Source: Streptomyces endocoffeicus (GTDB taxonomy: Bacteria > Actinomycetota > Actinomycetes > Streptomycetales > Streptomycetaceae). Taken from it: a DNA stretch of 64,000 nt. This document shows positions 10,903-18,900 of the stretch, one piece after another (the stretch's first letter is position 1; each line of letters opens with the position of its first letter). Location: positions 124,001-188,000 of the forward strand of contig NZ_JAERRG010000010.1 of assembly GCF_016741935.1 (NCBI RefSeq), written 5' to 3'. The notes under the pieces were generated by a model. That model ran no database searches. It was given only the letters and a program-made list of their open reading frames with translations, and was not told where the DNA came from. The position numbers were made by a program, and so were the translations under genes.

Positions 10903-11523
10903 ATGCCAGTGAACAGCTGCGTCCCCGGTCCCGAACTCATCGGCCACATCGCCGACTTGGCGCGCCTGGAATGGACCCCGGGCGCCACGGCGGACGCCGC
11001 GAAGCGCTTCGGCTGGGTGCCCGACGGCTCCCGCACGTCCTCGTACGCCACCAACACCGGGCACTATGTCCTCCCGGAGTGGTTCGGCGGGCCCGACGAC
11101 GCGGACACCGAATGCATGATCCCGTTCTGTTACTACTACGAGCCGGACGACTTCGACGCGGAGCTGCAGGCCGACGGGCTCACCGGCAATGTCGACTGGC
11201 TCGCCGAGTACCACTCCGGCGACCCCGGCTGGGTCTTCGACCGCGAGGCCGACCGCTCCGGCTTCGACGGCCGGTGGCGCGCCGCCGTGGACGCTTTCAG
11301 CGGGCGCCTGGGCGAGCCGGAGACCGTGGTGCGGGACGAGAAGGGCGACCACCCGTGGAACTACGCGGCATGGCGCTGCGGCGGCAATGCGGTGGTGGTC
11401 GGCCAGTGCGTCGACAACGGCTCGTACATGACCTTCGAACAGGCGCTCATATGGGTCGGGCCGCACCCCGTGGACGAGCCGTTCCCGACGGGGGAGCAGT
11501 TCGCCCTGAGACTGGAGTGCTGA
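10903..11523 (+). CDS. Unknown 206-residue protein with a DNA-damage promoter
   Basis: I do not recognise this protein. It begins MPVNSCVPGPELIG; another ATG at 10897 overlaps the preceding stop, but the promoter geometry places the transcript start at 10903. It has no signal peptide or membrane segment. The sequence is acidic and rich in Trp and Tyr, with W-rich blocks (FGWVPDGS, LPEWFGGP, DHPWNYAAWRCGG) and a GRLGEPETVV segment. The N-terminal A..AA.RFGW pattern recalls small cytosolic Streptomyces DUF families (for example DUF6301), but this is only an impression. The promoter predicts induction by DNA damage together with polA, uvrB and ogt. A function in damage tolerance or regulated cell death is inference. 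Confidence 0.72.
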   Translation: MPVNSCVPGPELIGHIADLARLEWTPGATADAAKRFGWVPDGSRTSSYATNTGHYVLPEWFGGPDDADTECMIPFCYYYEPDDFDAELQADGLTGNVDWLAEYHSGDPGWVFDREADRSGFDGRWRAAVDAFSGRLGEPETVVRDEKGDHPWNYAAWRCGGNAVVVGQCVDNGSYMTFEQALIWVGPHPVDEPFPTGEQFALRLEC

Positions 11524-11595
11524 GCGGACGCGAGCGGTGAGCGGGCTGAGTGCTGAGCAGGCTGGAGTGCTGAGCGGGCTGGAGTGCTGAGCGGC
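11512..11595 (+). repeat. Duplicated 3' end of the orphan gene
   Basis: The 16-base sequence CTGGAGTGCTGAGCGG, which spans the stop codon of the orphan gene (11512-11527), recurs at 11562-11577 and 11580-11595. Related GCTGAGTGCTGAGC copies lie between. This looks like local slippage duplication of the gene end. Confidence 0.6.
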
Positions 11596-11686
11596 GCGGC
11601 CGTCGCGTCAACCTCCGTCCTCGCGATTCGCTCGTGGTGGCCAAGCCGGTAGTGATCAGGATGCGGGCGTGGCTAGCATGCCGCCC

Positions 11687-11905
11687 ATGCCTGGCATCAC
11701 GATTGATTTCACCGAGCAGGAGCTGGCCGAGCTGCGTGCCGAGGCGAGGGAGAAGGGCGTCGCGATCAAGCGGCTGGCGCACGACATACTGACCGAGGAC
11801 GTGGTGCGGCGGCGTCAGAAGCAGCGCTTCGTCGAGGGCGCCGTGAAGTTCGCTCTGGCCTACAAGGCCGAGTTCGAGCGGGAGTTCCCGCACGGCATGC
11901 GGTGA
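11687..11905 (+). CDS. Antitoxin-like protein of a Phd/Doc-type pair
   Basis: The 72-residue product starts MPGITIDFTEQELAELRAEAREKG. It is short, highly charged and helical (EQELAELRAEAREKG, RRRQKQRFVEGAVKFALAYKAEF), the layout of ribbon-helix-helix or Phd-like antitoxins. The ATG lies seven bases after TAGCAT (11674-11679), so the mRNA is probably leaderless; GTG 11669 and ATG 11678 are alternatives. Its stop overlaps the toxin start by four bases (GTGA). It should neutralise the downstream protein and repress the operon. Confidence 0.7.
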   Translation: MPGITIDFTEQELAELRAEAREKGVAIKRLAHDILTEDVVRRRQKQRFVEGAVKFALAYKAEFEREFPHGMR

Positions 11906-12279
11906 TCCTGTACGTCGACGCCGGTTGGGTGCTGAACGTCCAGGTCGAGGTCTCCCCGGTGAACACCCCGGTCCGGGACTGGGGTGCGCTGCACTGCATG
12001 ACCGAGCGCCACCGCTACGAGCGGTTCGCGGGCGAGCCCTACTACGAGGAGGCCGCCGCCCGCGCCGCGACCTTTCTGCACACCTCACTGATCCTCGAGC
12101 CGTTCTCCGACTACAACGCCACGATCGGCGCGGCCTGCGCGCAGATGTACATAGAGGAGTCCGGAGAGCCGATCGCGCCCCCGCCGGGCGCCATGGTCGA
12201 ACTGGTCCGCGACATACGGGAGATCAGCGGCTTCCGCCTCGGCGAAACCGCCCGCCGCCTACGCGCCTGGGCCGACTGA
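11902..12279 (+). CDS. Doc/Fic-like toxin with a degenerate Fic motif
   Basis: The 125-residue product (GTG start overlapping the antitoxin stop) resembles the small Streptomyces proteins annotated as fic-family toxin components. HTSLILEPFSDYNATIGAACAQMYIEESGE aligns in spacing with the Fic/Doc core HPFxDGNKRT...A..F. The catalytic His is replaced by Glu or Pro and the GNKR anion-binding loop reads DYNAT. It is therefore unlikely to have Doc kinase or Fic AMP-transferase activity by the known mechanism. It may be an inactive remnant, a different activity or a structural partner. The paired antitoxin gene is intact, which argues against recent decay. Confidence 0.7.
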   Translation: MILYVDAGWVLNVQVEVSPVNTPVRDWGALHCMTERHRYERFAGEPYYEEAAARAATFLHTSLILEPFSDYNATIGAACAQMYIEESGEPIAPPPGAMVELVRDIREISGFRLGETARRLRAWAD

Positions 12280-12720
12280 CCCCGACGGGCGCGCCGTGCG
12301 GCGCGCTGCGCCCCGGGTTTCCTACCGCGTCCCGCGCCCACTGTGTCCGCGGCCCACTCCCGCGCGGGTCCTACGGCGTCCCCGGCCCCCTACGGCGTCC
12401 CCGGCCCCCTGCGCGGCGCACCCCCTGCGCGGCGCGGCCCACTTGGCCGCGTGCCTCAGCGCCCCACGGGTCCTTCCGCGTCCCGCCGTCCCACTGCCCC
12501 GCGTGGCCCACCGCGCCCCGCTGCCCACTGAGCGCTGAGCGGCCTCGCTGAAGTCCGGTGCGGTTCGGGTGCGCCCCGAAGGGGCGCGGGGCTGTGTCGA
12601 TATGCGGCTCCGCCGCGTGGGACCGGCCACGACGCGGCCGCGGATGCACGACCGCACCTCGTGGCACTTCCCGCGGAGCGCTCAGCGCTCAGCGGTCGTG
12701 CGGCCTCTCGGCCGCATCGC
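12280..12720. other. Intergenic region without a gene
   Basis: This 441-base stretch lies between the toxin gene and convergent hrpB. Its left part is extremely GC-rich (cytosine-rich on the plus strand) with short imperfect repeats of CGGCGTCCCCGGCCCCCTA type near 12370-12410. The right part holds a Streptomyces-type intergenic repeat and a GAGCGCTCAGCGCTCAGCG direct repeat (about 12677-12695). I see no credible gene. Confidence 0.6.
12565..12650. repeat. Streptomyces dispersed intergenic hairpin element
   Basis: The element contains the hairpin GCGCCCCGAAGGGGCGC (12571-12587), the core CGGGGCTGTGTCGATATG and a second hairpin GCGGCTCCGCCGC (12604-12616), ending in CCGGCCACGACGCGG. I recall close relatives in many copies in intergenic regions of Streptomyces genomes, usually after genes. 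It may act as a transcription terminator for the toxin operon and hrpB. It could also be a REP-like element. Confidence 0.6.
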
Positions 12721-15525
12721 TCAGCGGCGGGTGTTGGTGCGGCGGGTTGGCTGGGCCGTGGTCGGGTCCTCGGGCCAGGGGTGCTTGGGGTATCGGCCGC
12801 GCAGTTCGGCGCGGACCGAGCGGTAGCCGTCCTTCCAGAAGGACGCCAGATCGGCGGTGACCGCGGCCGGGCGTCCCGCCGGGGACAGCAGGTGGATCAG
12901 CAGCGGCACTCGGCCGCCCGCGATCCGGGGGGCCTCCTGCCAGCCGAACAGCTCCTGCAGCTTCGCCGCCAGCACGGGCCGGTCCGCGCCGTAGTCCACC
13001 CGCACTCGCGAGCCGCTCGGCACCTCGATCCGCTCCGGCGCCAGCTCCTCGAACCGCGCGGCCTCGCCCGTGGCCCACGGCATGAGCCGGGCCAGCGCCT
13101 GTGCGGCGTCCACCCGCCCGAGATCGGCGCGCCCGCGGGCCCGGGCCAGCTCCGTCCCGAGCCAGTCGTCCGCGCGGTCAAGCAGCGCCTCGTCGGAGAC
13201 ATCCGGCCAGGCCCCGCCCAGCTCCCGGTGGAGGAACGCCATCCGCTGCCGGACCGCCGTGGCCTGCGCCGACCAGCGCAGCAGCCCCGTGCCCTCGCGG
13301 CGCAGCCCGTCCAGCAGCGCCCGCCGCACCAGCTCCCGATCGGGGTCGGCCAGCGGCCGGGACACCAGCTCGATCGCGCCGAGCCGGGCCACCCGGCGCG
13401 CCACGACGTTCCCGTCGGCCCAGCGCACCTCCTCACCCTCCGAGGCCAGCGCCGCGGCCGCCGTCCGGGCGGTGTCCTCGTCGGTCACCGCCGCCAGCCG
13501 CACCCGCGCCGACGCGGAGGCCACCGGCCGGTCCGCGACGGCCACCGCGAGCCATGGCGCCCCGCCCAGCCGCGAGCCGTCGCCCAGCTCCGCGCCCGTC
13601 CCGGCGGCCATGAGGTACGCCCGCTCGCCGCGCCGCCGGGCCACCCGCTCCGGGAACGCCAGCGCGGCCATCAGCCCCGCCACGGCGTCATCGCCGCGCG
13701 GACCGTCTCCGCCGCGGGCCGGGGCGCCATCGCCGCCGCGCGGGCCATCACCGCCACGTGCCGGACCGCCACTGCCGTGCGCGGGGCCGCCATCGCCGCC
13801 GCGTGGCCTGTCGCCATCGTGCACGAGATCGCCATCGTCGCGCGCCGGACCGTCCCCGCCGCGCCCCGAACCGTCACTGCCCCGTGCGCCGCCCCGCCGC
13901 GCGGTCCCCGCGGCGGTCAGGGCGTGTTCGAGCCGCCGGGCCTCCTGGCGCCAGCGGGCGGCGTAGGGGTCACCGCCGTGGCGGGCGGTGCGCCAGGCGG
14001 CGGCGAGGTCGTCGCCGTACTCCCTCGGGGGCTCCTCGCTCAGCAGAGCCACCACCTCGGCCGCCCGGCGCGCGCCGACCTCCCGCGCGCCGTCGATGAG
14101 CGCCCGCGCGAGGCGGGGGTGGAGGCCGAGGCGGGCCATCCGGGCGCCGCGTCCGGTGGCCCGTCCGGCGGCGTCCACGGCGCCGATCGCGGTGAGCGTC
14201 TCGCGTGCGGCCGCCATCGCCCCGGCGGGCGGCGGATCCAGCAGAGCCAGCCCAGAGGCGTCCGGATCGCCCCAGCACGCCGTCTGGAGCGCGAAAGCCG
14301 TAAGGTCCGCACCGGCGATCTCCGGGGACGGGAAACGCGGCAGCCGGGCGTCCTCCGCCTCCGGCCAGCAGCGGTAGACCACCCCGGGCGCCTCGCGCCC
14401 CGCACGGCCGGCGCGCTGCCGGGCGGCGGCCCGTGACGCCCTTACGGTCGTCAGCGCGCTCAGCCCGCGTGCGTGGTCCATCCGGGGCTCACGCGCCAGC
14501 CCGCAGTCCACGACGATCCGTACGCCCGGCACGGTCAGGCTCGACTCGGCGACCGAGGTGGCCAGCACCACCCGCCGCCGCCCGCCGTCCGCGCCCGCGA
14601 GCACCGCCTCCTGGACGGCGGCGGGCGCCCGCCCGTGCACCTGGAGGACCTCCGCGTCGGCGAGCCCGCCCAGCTTTCCGGCCACCCGGGCGATCTCCCC
14701 GACGCCGGGCAGGAAGCAGAGCACATCGCCGTCCCGCTCGCGCAGCGCCCGCCGCACCATGGCCGCGACATGGTCCAGCAGGGCGGGGTCCACCCGCATC
14801 CCGTGCGGCGGCCTTACCGGGCGCTCCGGCGGCGCCCACACCACCTCCACCGGATGGGAGACCCCCGGCGCCGAGACGACCGGGGCGGGCTCCCCGGGGC
14901 CCTCCCCGCCGTCCGCCCCGCCACCCCAGGCACCCCCGCCATCCCCGGCACCCCCGCCATCCCCGAGACCCCCGCCGTCGCCGAGCAGCCGCGCCCAGCC
15001 CTCCGCGTCCGTGGTCGCCGAGGCGGCGATCAGCCGGAGGTCGGGGCGCAGGGCGGCCCGGACGTCCAGCAGGAAGGCGGCGGCGGTGTCCGCGTCCAGA
15101 TGGCGCTCATGGCATTCGTCGAGCACGACCACATCGACGCCGGCCAGCTCCTGATCGCGTTGCAGCCGTTGCAACAGCACCCCGGTCGTGACCACCTCGA
15201 CCACGGTCCCGGGCCCGGCCTGCCGCTCCCCGCGCACGGTGAAGCCGATCCTGTCGCCCGGCCGCTCGCCCAGCAGCCACGCCATCCGCCGCGCCGCGGC
15301 CCGTGCCGCGATCCGCCGTGGCTCGGCCACCAGCACCCGCCGCACCGGCCCGCCGCCCACCAGTCCGGCGAGCACCAGCGGCACCAGTGTCGTCTTACCG
15401 GTCCCCGGGGGCGCGCACAGTACGGCGACCCCGCGGTCGTCGAGCGCGCGCAGCAGCTCGGGCACGGCTTCGCGTACGGGAAGGCGGTCCAGAGCCTTGG
15501 TGCGCGCGTCCGCAGGAATGGTCAA
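12721..15525 (-). CDS. hrpB: ATP-dependent RNA helicase HrpB
   Basis: The 934-residue DEAH-family helicase has PPGTGKTTLVPL (Walker A), DECHERH (motif II), SATTDAEGW (motif III), ATSVAESSLTVPG and QRAGRAGR (motif VI), and the C-terminal HrpB domain (FLHRELGGAWPDVSDEALL...). The start is TTG at 15525 behind GGAGGGGCGGAGGG; no other start fits the N-terminus MTIPADART. Two Gly/Asp-rich insertions stand out: LGDGGG-type repeats after motif III (about residues 180-210) and a 70-residue Arg/Gly/Asp-rich stretch in the middle (about 13690-13915). Both are encoded by GC-rich DNA repeats and are absent from canonical HrpB. The cellular RNA target is unknown. Confidence 0.93.
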   Translation of the reverse strand: MTIPADARTKALDRLPVREAVPELLRALDDRGVAVLCAPPGTGKTTLVPLVLAGLVGGGPVRRVLVAEPRRIAARAAARRMAWLLGERPGDRIGFTVRGERQAGPGTVVEVVTTGVLLQRLQRDQELAGVDVVVLDECHERHLDADTAAAFLLDVRAALRPDLRLIAASATTDAEGWARLLGDGGGLGDGGGAGDGGGAWGGGADGGEGPGEPAPVVSAPGVSHPVEVVWAPPERPVRPPHGMRVDPALLDHVAAMVRRALRERDGDVLCFLPGVGEIARVAGKLGGLADAEVLQVHGRAPAAVQEAVLAGADGGRRRVVLATSVAESSLTVPGVRIVVDCGLAREPRMDHARGLSALTTVRASRAAARQRAGRAGREAPGVVYRCWPEAEDARLPRFPSPEIAGADLTAFALQTACWGDPDASGLALLDPPPAGAMAAARETLTAIGAVDAAGRATGRGARMARLGLHPRLARALIDGAREVGARRAAEVVALLSEEPPREYGDDLAAAWRTARHGGDPYAARWRQEARRLEHALTAAGTARRGGARGSDGSGRGGDGPARDDGDLVHDGDRPRGGDGGPAHGSGGPARGGDGPRGGDGAPARGGDGPRGDDAVAGLMAALAFPERVARRRGERAYLMAAGTGAELGDGSRLGGAPWLAVAVADRPVASASARVRLAAVTDEDTARTAAAALASEGEEVRWADGNVVARRVARLGAIELVSRPLADPDRELVRRALLDGLRREGTGLLRWSAQATAVRQRMAFLHRELGGAWPDVSDEALLDRADDWLGTELARARGRADLGRVDAAQALARLMPWATGEAARFEELAPERIEVPSGSRVRVDYGADRPVLAAKLQELFGWQEAPRIAGGRVPLLIHLLSPAGRPAAVTADLASFWKDGYRSVRAELRGRYPKHPWPEDPTTAQPTRRTNTRR

Positions 15526-15553
15526 ACCCTCCGCCCCTCCGCTTCGATCCCGC

Positions 15554-16507
15554 TCAGTCCCGCTCGCACACGAAGATCGCCGTGCCCGGGATGAGGTTCC
15601 CCCGAAGCGGGGACCAGCCGCCCCACTCCTGGTGGTTCCACGCGGGCCACTCCGGTTCGATCAGGTCGACCAGCCGGAAGCCTCCGGCCACCACGTCCCG
15701 CACCCGGTCGCCCAGCGTCCGGTGGTGCTCCACATAGACGGCCCGGCCCGACTCATCCTGCTCCACATAGGGCGTGCGGTCGAAGTAGGAGGCGGCGATG
15801 GACAGCCCCTCGGGCCCCGGTTCGTCGGGGAACGCCCATCGGATCGGATGCGTCACCGAGAAGACCCACCGCCCGCCCGGCCGCAGCACCCGGCGCACCT
15901 CGCGCATCACCCGCACCGGCTCGGCCACGAACGGCACCGCCCCGTACGCCGAGCACGCCAGGTCGAACGAGCCGTCCCGGAAGGGCAGGGCGGTGGCGTC
16001 GGCCTGCACCAGCGCGACTCCGGCCGCGTCGCCGGCCCGGGAGGCCCGGGAAACCCGGGAGGCCCCGGAAACCCGGGAGGCCCCGGAAACCCGGGAGGCC
16101 CCGGAAACCCCCGAGGCCCCGGAAACCCCTGAGGCCGCCGCGTCCGCGTCGATCCGCCGCGCGTGCCGCAGCTGCCGGTGGGAGAGGTCCAGCGCCACCG
16201 GCCGCGCCCCCCGCGCGGCCAGCCAGCGGGCGCACTGCGCGGCGCCCGCGCCCACCTCCAGCACATCGCGCCCCTTGAGCGCCTCCACCGGGCCCAGCAG
16301 CCCGGCCTCCGCCTCGTCCAGCCCCTCCGGGCCCCATATGAACCGGTCGTCGCCCAGGAAGGCGCCGTGCTCCTCCTGGTACTCGTCCGCGTTGCGGTCC
16401 CACCACCCCCGGTTGGCCCGGCTGCTCTCCGCCGTGTCGGCGGTCCGGCGGGTGGCCGTCGGCTCGGCGGCCTCCCCAGGGGTGCTGGGCTCGTGTTCTT
16501 GGACCAT
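15554..16507 (-). CDS. SAM-dependent class I methyltransferase with repeat insertion
   Basis: The 317-residue product starts at MVQEHEPSTPGEAAEP; the Shine-Dalgarno is weak. Motif I is VLEVGAGAAQCARWLA, motif II ends in ALDLS, and motif IV/post regions read DGSFDLACSAYGAVPFV and LRPGGRWVFSVTHPIRW, a Methyltransf_11 domain. Between the second strand and DAAGVALVQADATALPF lies a 34-residue insertion of repeated GVSGAS/RVSGAS units (about residues 124-157) encoded by an 18-bp tandem repeat. The insertion falls in a surface loop and need not abolish activity. The substrate is not known. It is 28 bases downstream of the hrpB TTG on the same strand, so transcription could run from this gene into hrpB. 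Confidence 0.87.
   Translation of the reverse strand: MVQEHEPSTPGEAAEPTATRRTADTAESSRANRGWWDRNADEYQEEHGAFLGDDRFIWGPEGLDEAEAGLLGPVEALKGRDVLEVGAGAAQCARWLAARGARPVALDLSHRQLRHARRIDADAAASGVSGASGVSGASRVSGASRVSGASRVSRASRAGDAAGVALVQADATALPFRDGSFDLACSAYGAVPFVAEPVRVMREVRRVLRPGGRWVFSVTHPIRWAFPDEPGPEGLSIAASYFDRTPYVEQDESGRAVYVEHHRTLGDRVRDVVAGGFRLVDLIEPEWPAWNHQEWGGWSPLRGNLIPGTAIFVCERD
16036..16136 (-). repeat. 18-bp tandem repeat inside the methyltransferase gene
   Basis: About 5.6 copies of the plus-strand unit CCCGGGAGGCCCCGGAAA (16036-16125 plus a partial copy). The unit length is two codons short of an octapeptide and keeps the frame, encoding six-residue GVSGAS-like units on the minus strand. Copies 2-4 are identical. 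Confidence 0.9.
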
Positions 16508-16873
16508 CGCGCGCGTCGTCGTACTCTCTGTATCGACCTGTGGCTGCGGGGCGCGGTGAGAGCCGCGTCGCAGTACGGACCATGCAATTTGCCGGGTTTG
16601 GGGCGTTATTCCCCGCGTGTGCTCTTCGTGCATTGACCATGCCCGGCTGCCCCCGTATGCTACAAGTTGCGCTGCGGGCCTGTGCGCCTCGGACGGAGCA
16701 GGCCGCGCTCGCATCTGTTGTATGTCCCCTCGGTTGTCGAGGCGCTCGGGCTTTCGATCCCTGAAATCGGAAGGATTCGGCGTCTCCAAGGCTGTCCGGC
16801 TTCGGCAGTGCGATAAAGGGTCCCGGCGTAGCAGTACCTACGACTTCATGTCCGTACCGGAGCCCTTTTCCAC
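16508..16873 (+). promoter_or_regulatory. rpsA upstream region with a sigma-70-type promoter
   Basis: This 366-base gap holds no gene. TTGACC (16633-16638), a 17-base spacer and TATGCT (16656-16661) form a near-consensus housekeeping promoter on the plus strand. It predicts a start near 16668 and a leader of about 205 bases before rpsA. Such a long leader leaves room for translational autoregulation by S1, as known for rpsA in E. coli, but I cannot identify a specific structure. Confidence 0.72.
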
Positions 16874-18379
16874 ATGACGAGCAGCACCGAGGCAACCCGC
16901 ACCACCCCGCAGGTGGCGGTAAACGACATCGGTTCCGAGGAAGCCTTCCTCGCCGCGATCGACGAGACGATCAAGTACTTCAACGACGGCGACATCGTCG
17001 ACGGCGTCATCGTGAAGGTCGACCGGGACGAGGTCCTGCTCGACATTGGTTACAAGACGGAAGGCGTCATCCCTTCCCGCGAGCTGTCGATCAAGCATGA
17101 CGTCGACCCCAATGAGGTCGTGGCCGTCGGCGACGAGATCGAAGCCCTTGTTCTCCAGAAGGAGGACAAGGAAGGTCGGCTGATCCTCTCGAAGAAGCGC
17201 GCCCAGTACGAGCGCGCCTGGGGCACCATCGAGAAGATCAAGGAAGAGGACGGGATCGTCACCGGTACCGTCATCGAGGTCGTCAAGGGTGGTCTCATCC
17301 TCGACATCGGCCTCCGTGGCTTCCTCCCCGCCTCCCTGGTGGAGATGCGCCGCGTCCGCGACCTGCAGCCCTACGTGGGCAAGGAGCTCGAGGCGAAGAT
17401 CATCGAGCTCGACAAGAACCGCAACAACGTGGTCCTGTCCCGCCGCGCCTGGCTGGAGCAGACCCAGAGCGAGGTCCGCCAGACCTTCCTCACCACCCTC
17501 CAGAAGGGCCAGGTGCGCTCCGGCGTCGTCTCCTCCATCGTCAACTTCGGTGCGTTCGTGGACCTGGGTGGCGTCGACGGTCTCGTCCACGTCTCGGAGC
17601 TGTCCTGGAAGCACATCGACCACCCGTCCGAGGTCGTCGAGGTCGGCCAGGAGGTCACGGTCGAGGTCCTGGACGTCGACATGGACCGCGAGCGCGTCTC
17701 CCTGTCGCTCAAGGCGACCCAGGAAGACCCGTGGCAGCAGTTCGCCCGGACCCACCAGATCGGTCAGGTCGTCCCGGGTAAGGTCACCAAGCTCGTGCCG
17801 TTCGGTGCGTTCGTCCGCGTGGACGAGGGCATCGAGGGTCTGGTCCACATCTCCGAGCTGGCCGAGCGCCACGTGGAGATCCCGGAGCAGGTCGTCCAGG
17901 TCAACGACGAGATCTTCGTCAAGGTCATCGACATCGACCTCGAGCGCCGCCGCATCAGCCTCTCGCTGAAGCAGGCCAACGAGGCGTTCGGTGCCGACCC
18001 GTCCGTGGTCGAGTTCGACCCGACCCTGTACGGCATGGCCGCGTCCTACGACGACCAGGGCAACTACATCTACCCCGAGGGCTTCGACCCCGAGACCAAC
18101 GACTGGCTCGAGGGCTTCGAGACCCAGCGGGAGGCGTGGGAGACCCAGTACGCCGAGGCGCAGCAGCGCTTCGAGCAGCACCAGGCGCAGGTCATCAAGT
18201 CCCGCGAGGCCGACGAGCAGGCCGCTGCCGAGGCGGGCAGCGCCGCTCCGGCGCCCGGCGGGCAGGCGTCCGGCGGCGGCGGTTCGTACTCCTCGGAGTC
18301 GGCCGACAACTCCGGCGCCCTGGCCTCGGACGAGGCGCTGGCCGCGCTTCGCGAGAAGCTGGCCGGTGGCCAGAGCTGA
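16874..18379 (+). CDS. rpsA: 30S ribosomal protein S1
   Basis: The 501-residue product starts at MTSSTEATRTTPQ. It has four S1 OB-fold repeats (about residues 34-105, 122-192, 207-277 and 292-362), each with the GxVxxxxxxGxFVDLGGVxGLVHxSEL signature; the third and fourth are best conserved. Four repeats is the actinobacterial form; E. coli S1 has six. The C-terminal ~110 residues are acidic, Gln/Ala/Ser-rich and probably disordered. It brings mRNAs to the 30S subunit. The many leaderless genes in this window would depend less on S1. A strong hairpin terminator follows. Confidence 0.97.
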   Translation: MTSSTEATRTTPQVAVNDIGSEEAFLAAIDETIKYFNDGDIVDGVIVKVDRDEVLLDIGYKTEGVIPSRELSIKHDVDPNEVVAVGDEIEALVLQKEDKEGRLILSKKRAQYERAWGTIEKIKEEDGIVTGTVIEVVKGGLILDIGLRGFLPASLVEMRRVRDLQPYVGKELEAKIIELDKNRNNVVLSRRAWLEQTQSEVRQTFLTTLQKGQVRSGVVSSIVNFGAFVDLGGVDGLVHVSELSWKHIDHPSEVVEVGQEVTVEVLDVDMDRERVSLSLKATQEDPWQQFARTHQIGQVVPGKVTKLVPFGAFVRVDEGIEGLVHISELAERHVEIPEQVVQVNDEIFVKVIDIDLERRRISLSLKQANEAFGADPSVVEFDPTLYGMAASYDDQGNYIYPEGFDPETNDWLEGFETQREAWETQYAEAQQRFEQHQAQVIKSREADEQAAAEAGSAAPAPGGQASGGGGSYSSESADNSGALASDEALAALREKLAGGQS

Positions 18380-18413
18380 CCAGCCGCCGCTAGTCGGCAC
18401 CAGCTGAGCAGGT

Positions 18414-18443
18414 AAGGCCCGCTCCCCCTGGGGAGCGGGCCTT
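18414..18443 (+). terminator. rpsA terminator
   Basis: A hairpin AAGGCCCGCTCCCC/GGGGAGCGGGCCTT follows rpsA by 35 bases. Its symmetric A/T ends make it potentially bidirectional. Its right edge overlaps the stop codon of the truncated gene on the minus strand. Confidence 0.85.
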
Positions 18444-18900
18444 ACGCATGCCCATGGCGCCGCACACTGACCGAAACGGAGTCCACGGTCACGCCGCGGG
18501 CGCCGTCGATCCTGATGCCCTCCTTGCCGCCGTGGACCGTGATCCCCCTGACGGTCCAGTACGAGGCGCCGTTCAGCCGCAGCCCGTAGCCGCCGCTCCC
18601 GGTGAGGACCGCCTTCGGGGAGCCGATGAGGGTGATCCGCGAGCCGGAGGTGCCGGAGGCGGTGATCTCGAAGCCGCCGTGGTACCTGCCGTCGGCGAGC
18701 CGGATCGTATCGCCGGGCCGGGCCCCGGCAAGGGCCTCCCTGAGCCCGTCCGCGTCATCGACGGAGATCGGGACGGCGGCGGCGGGAGCCTCCCGCCCGG
18801 TCATGCCCGCCGCGACCAGCCCGCCGGTGGCGATCAGTCCGGTGGCGATGGCGGTGAGGAGGGCGCGTAATCGGGTGGGTGTGCGGCCGGGGGAGTGCAT
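18442..18900 (-). pseudogene. Truncated right-handed beta-helix protein gene
   Basis: The 152-residue frame starts MHSPGRTPTRLRALL with AGGAAGG upstream and has a signal peptide. It continues with DGLREALAGARPGDTIRLADG and coils ending in YWTVRGITVHGGKEGIRIDG, the opening of a secreted parallel beta-helix (pectate lyase or alginate lyase-like). Complete proteins of this kind usually have several hundred residues. Here the helix breaks off after VTVDSVSV, and an unrelated tail SVRRHGHA runs into the rpsA terminator. A deletion or frameshift probably removed the rest, so the product is unlikely to be active. The signal peptide and start remain intact. Confidence 0.65.

Noticed and set aside
12661..14436. 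A 591-codon plus-strand frame over hrpB
   Set aside because: It is antisense to clear helicase motifs and has no start signal.
16036..16136. Tandem repeat as a CRISPR array
   Set aside because: The 18-bp units abut with no unique spacers, lie inside a coding frame and have no cas genes nearby.
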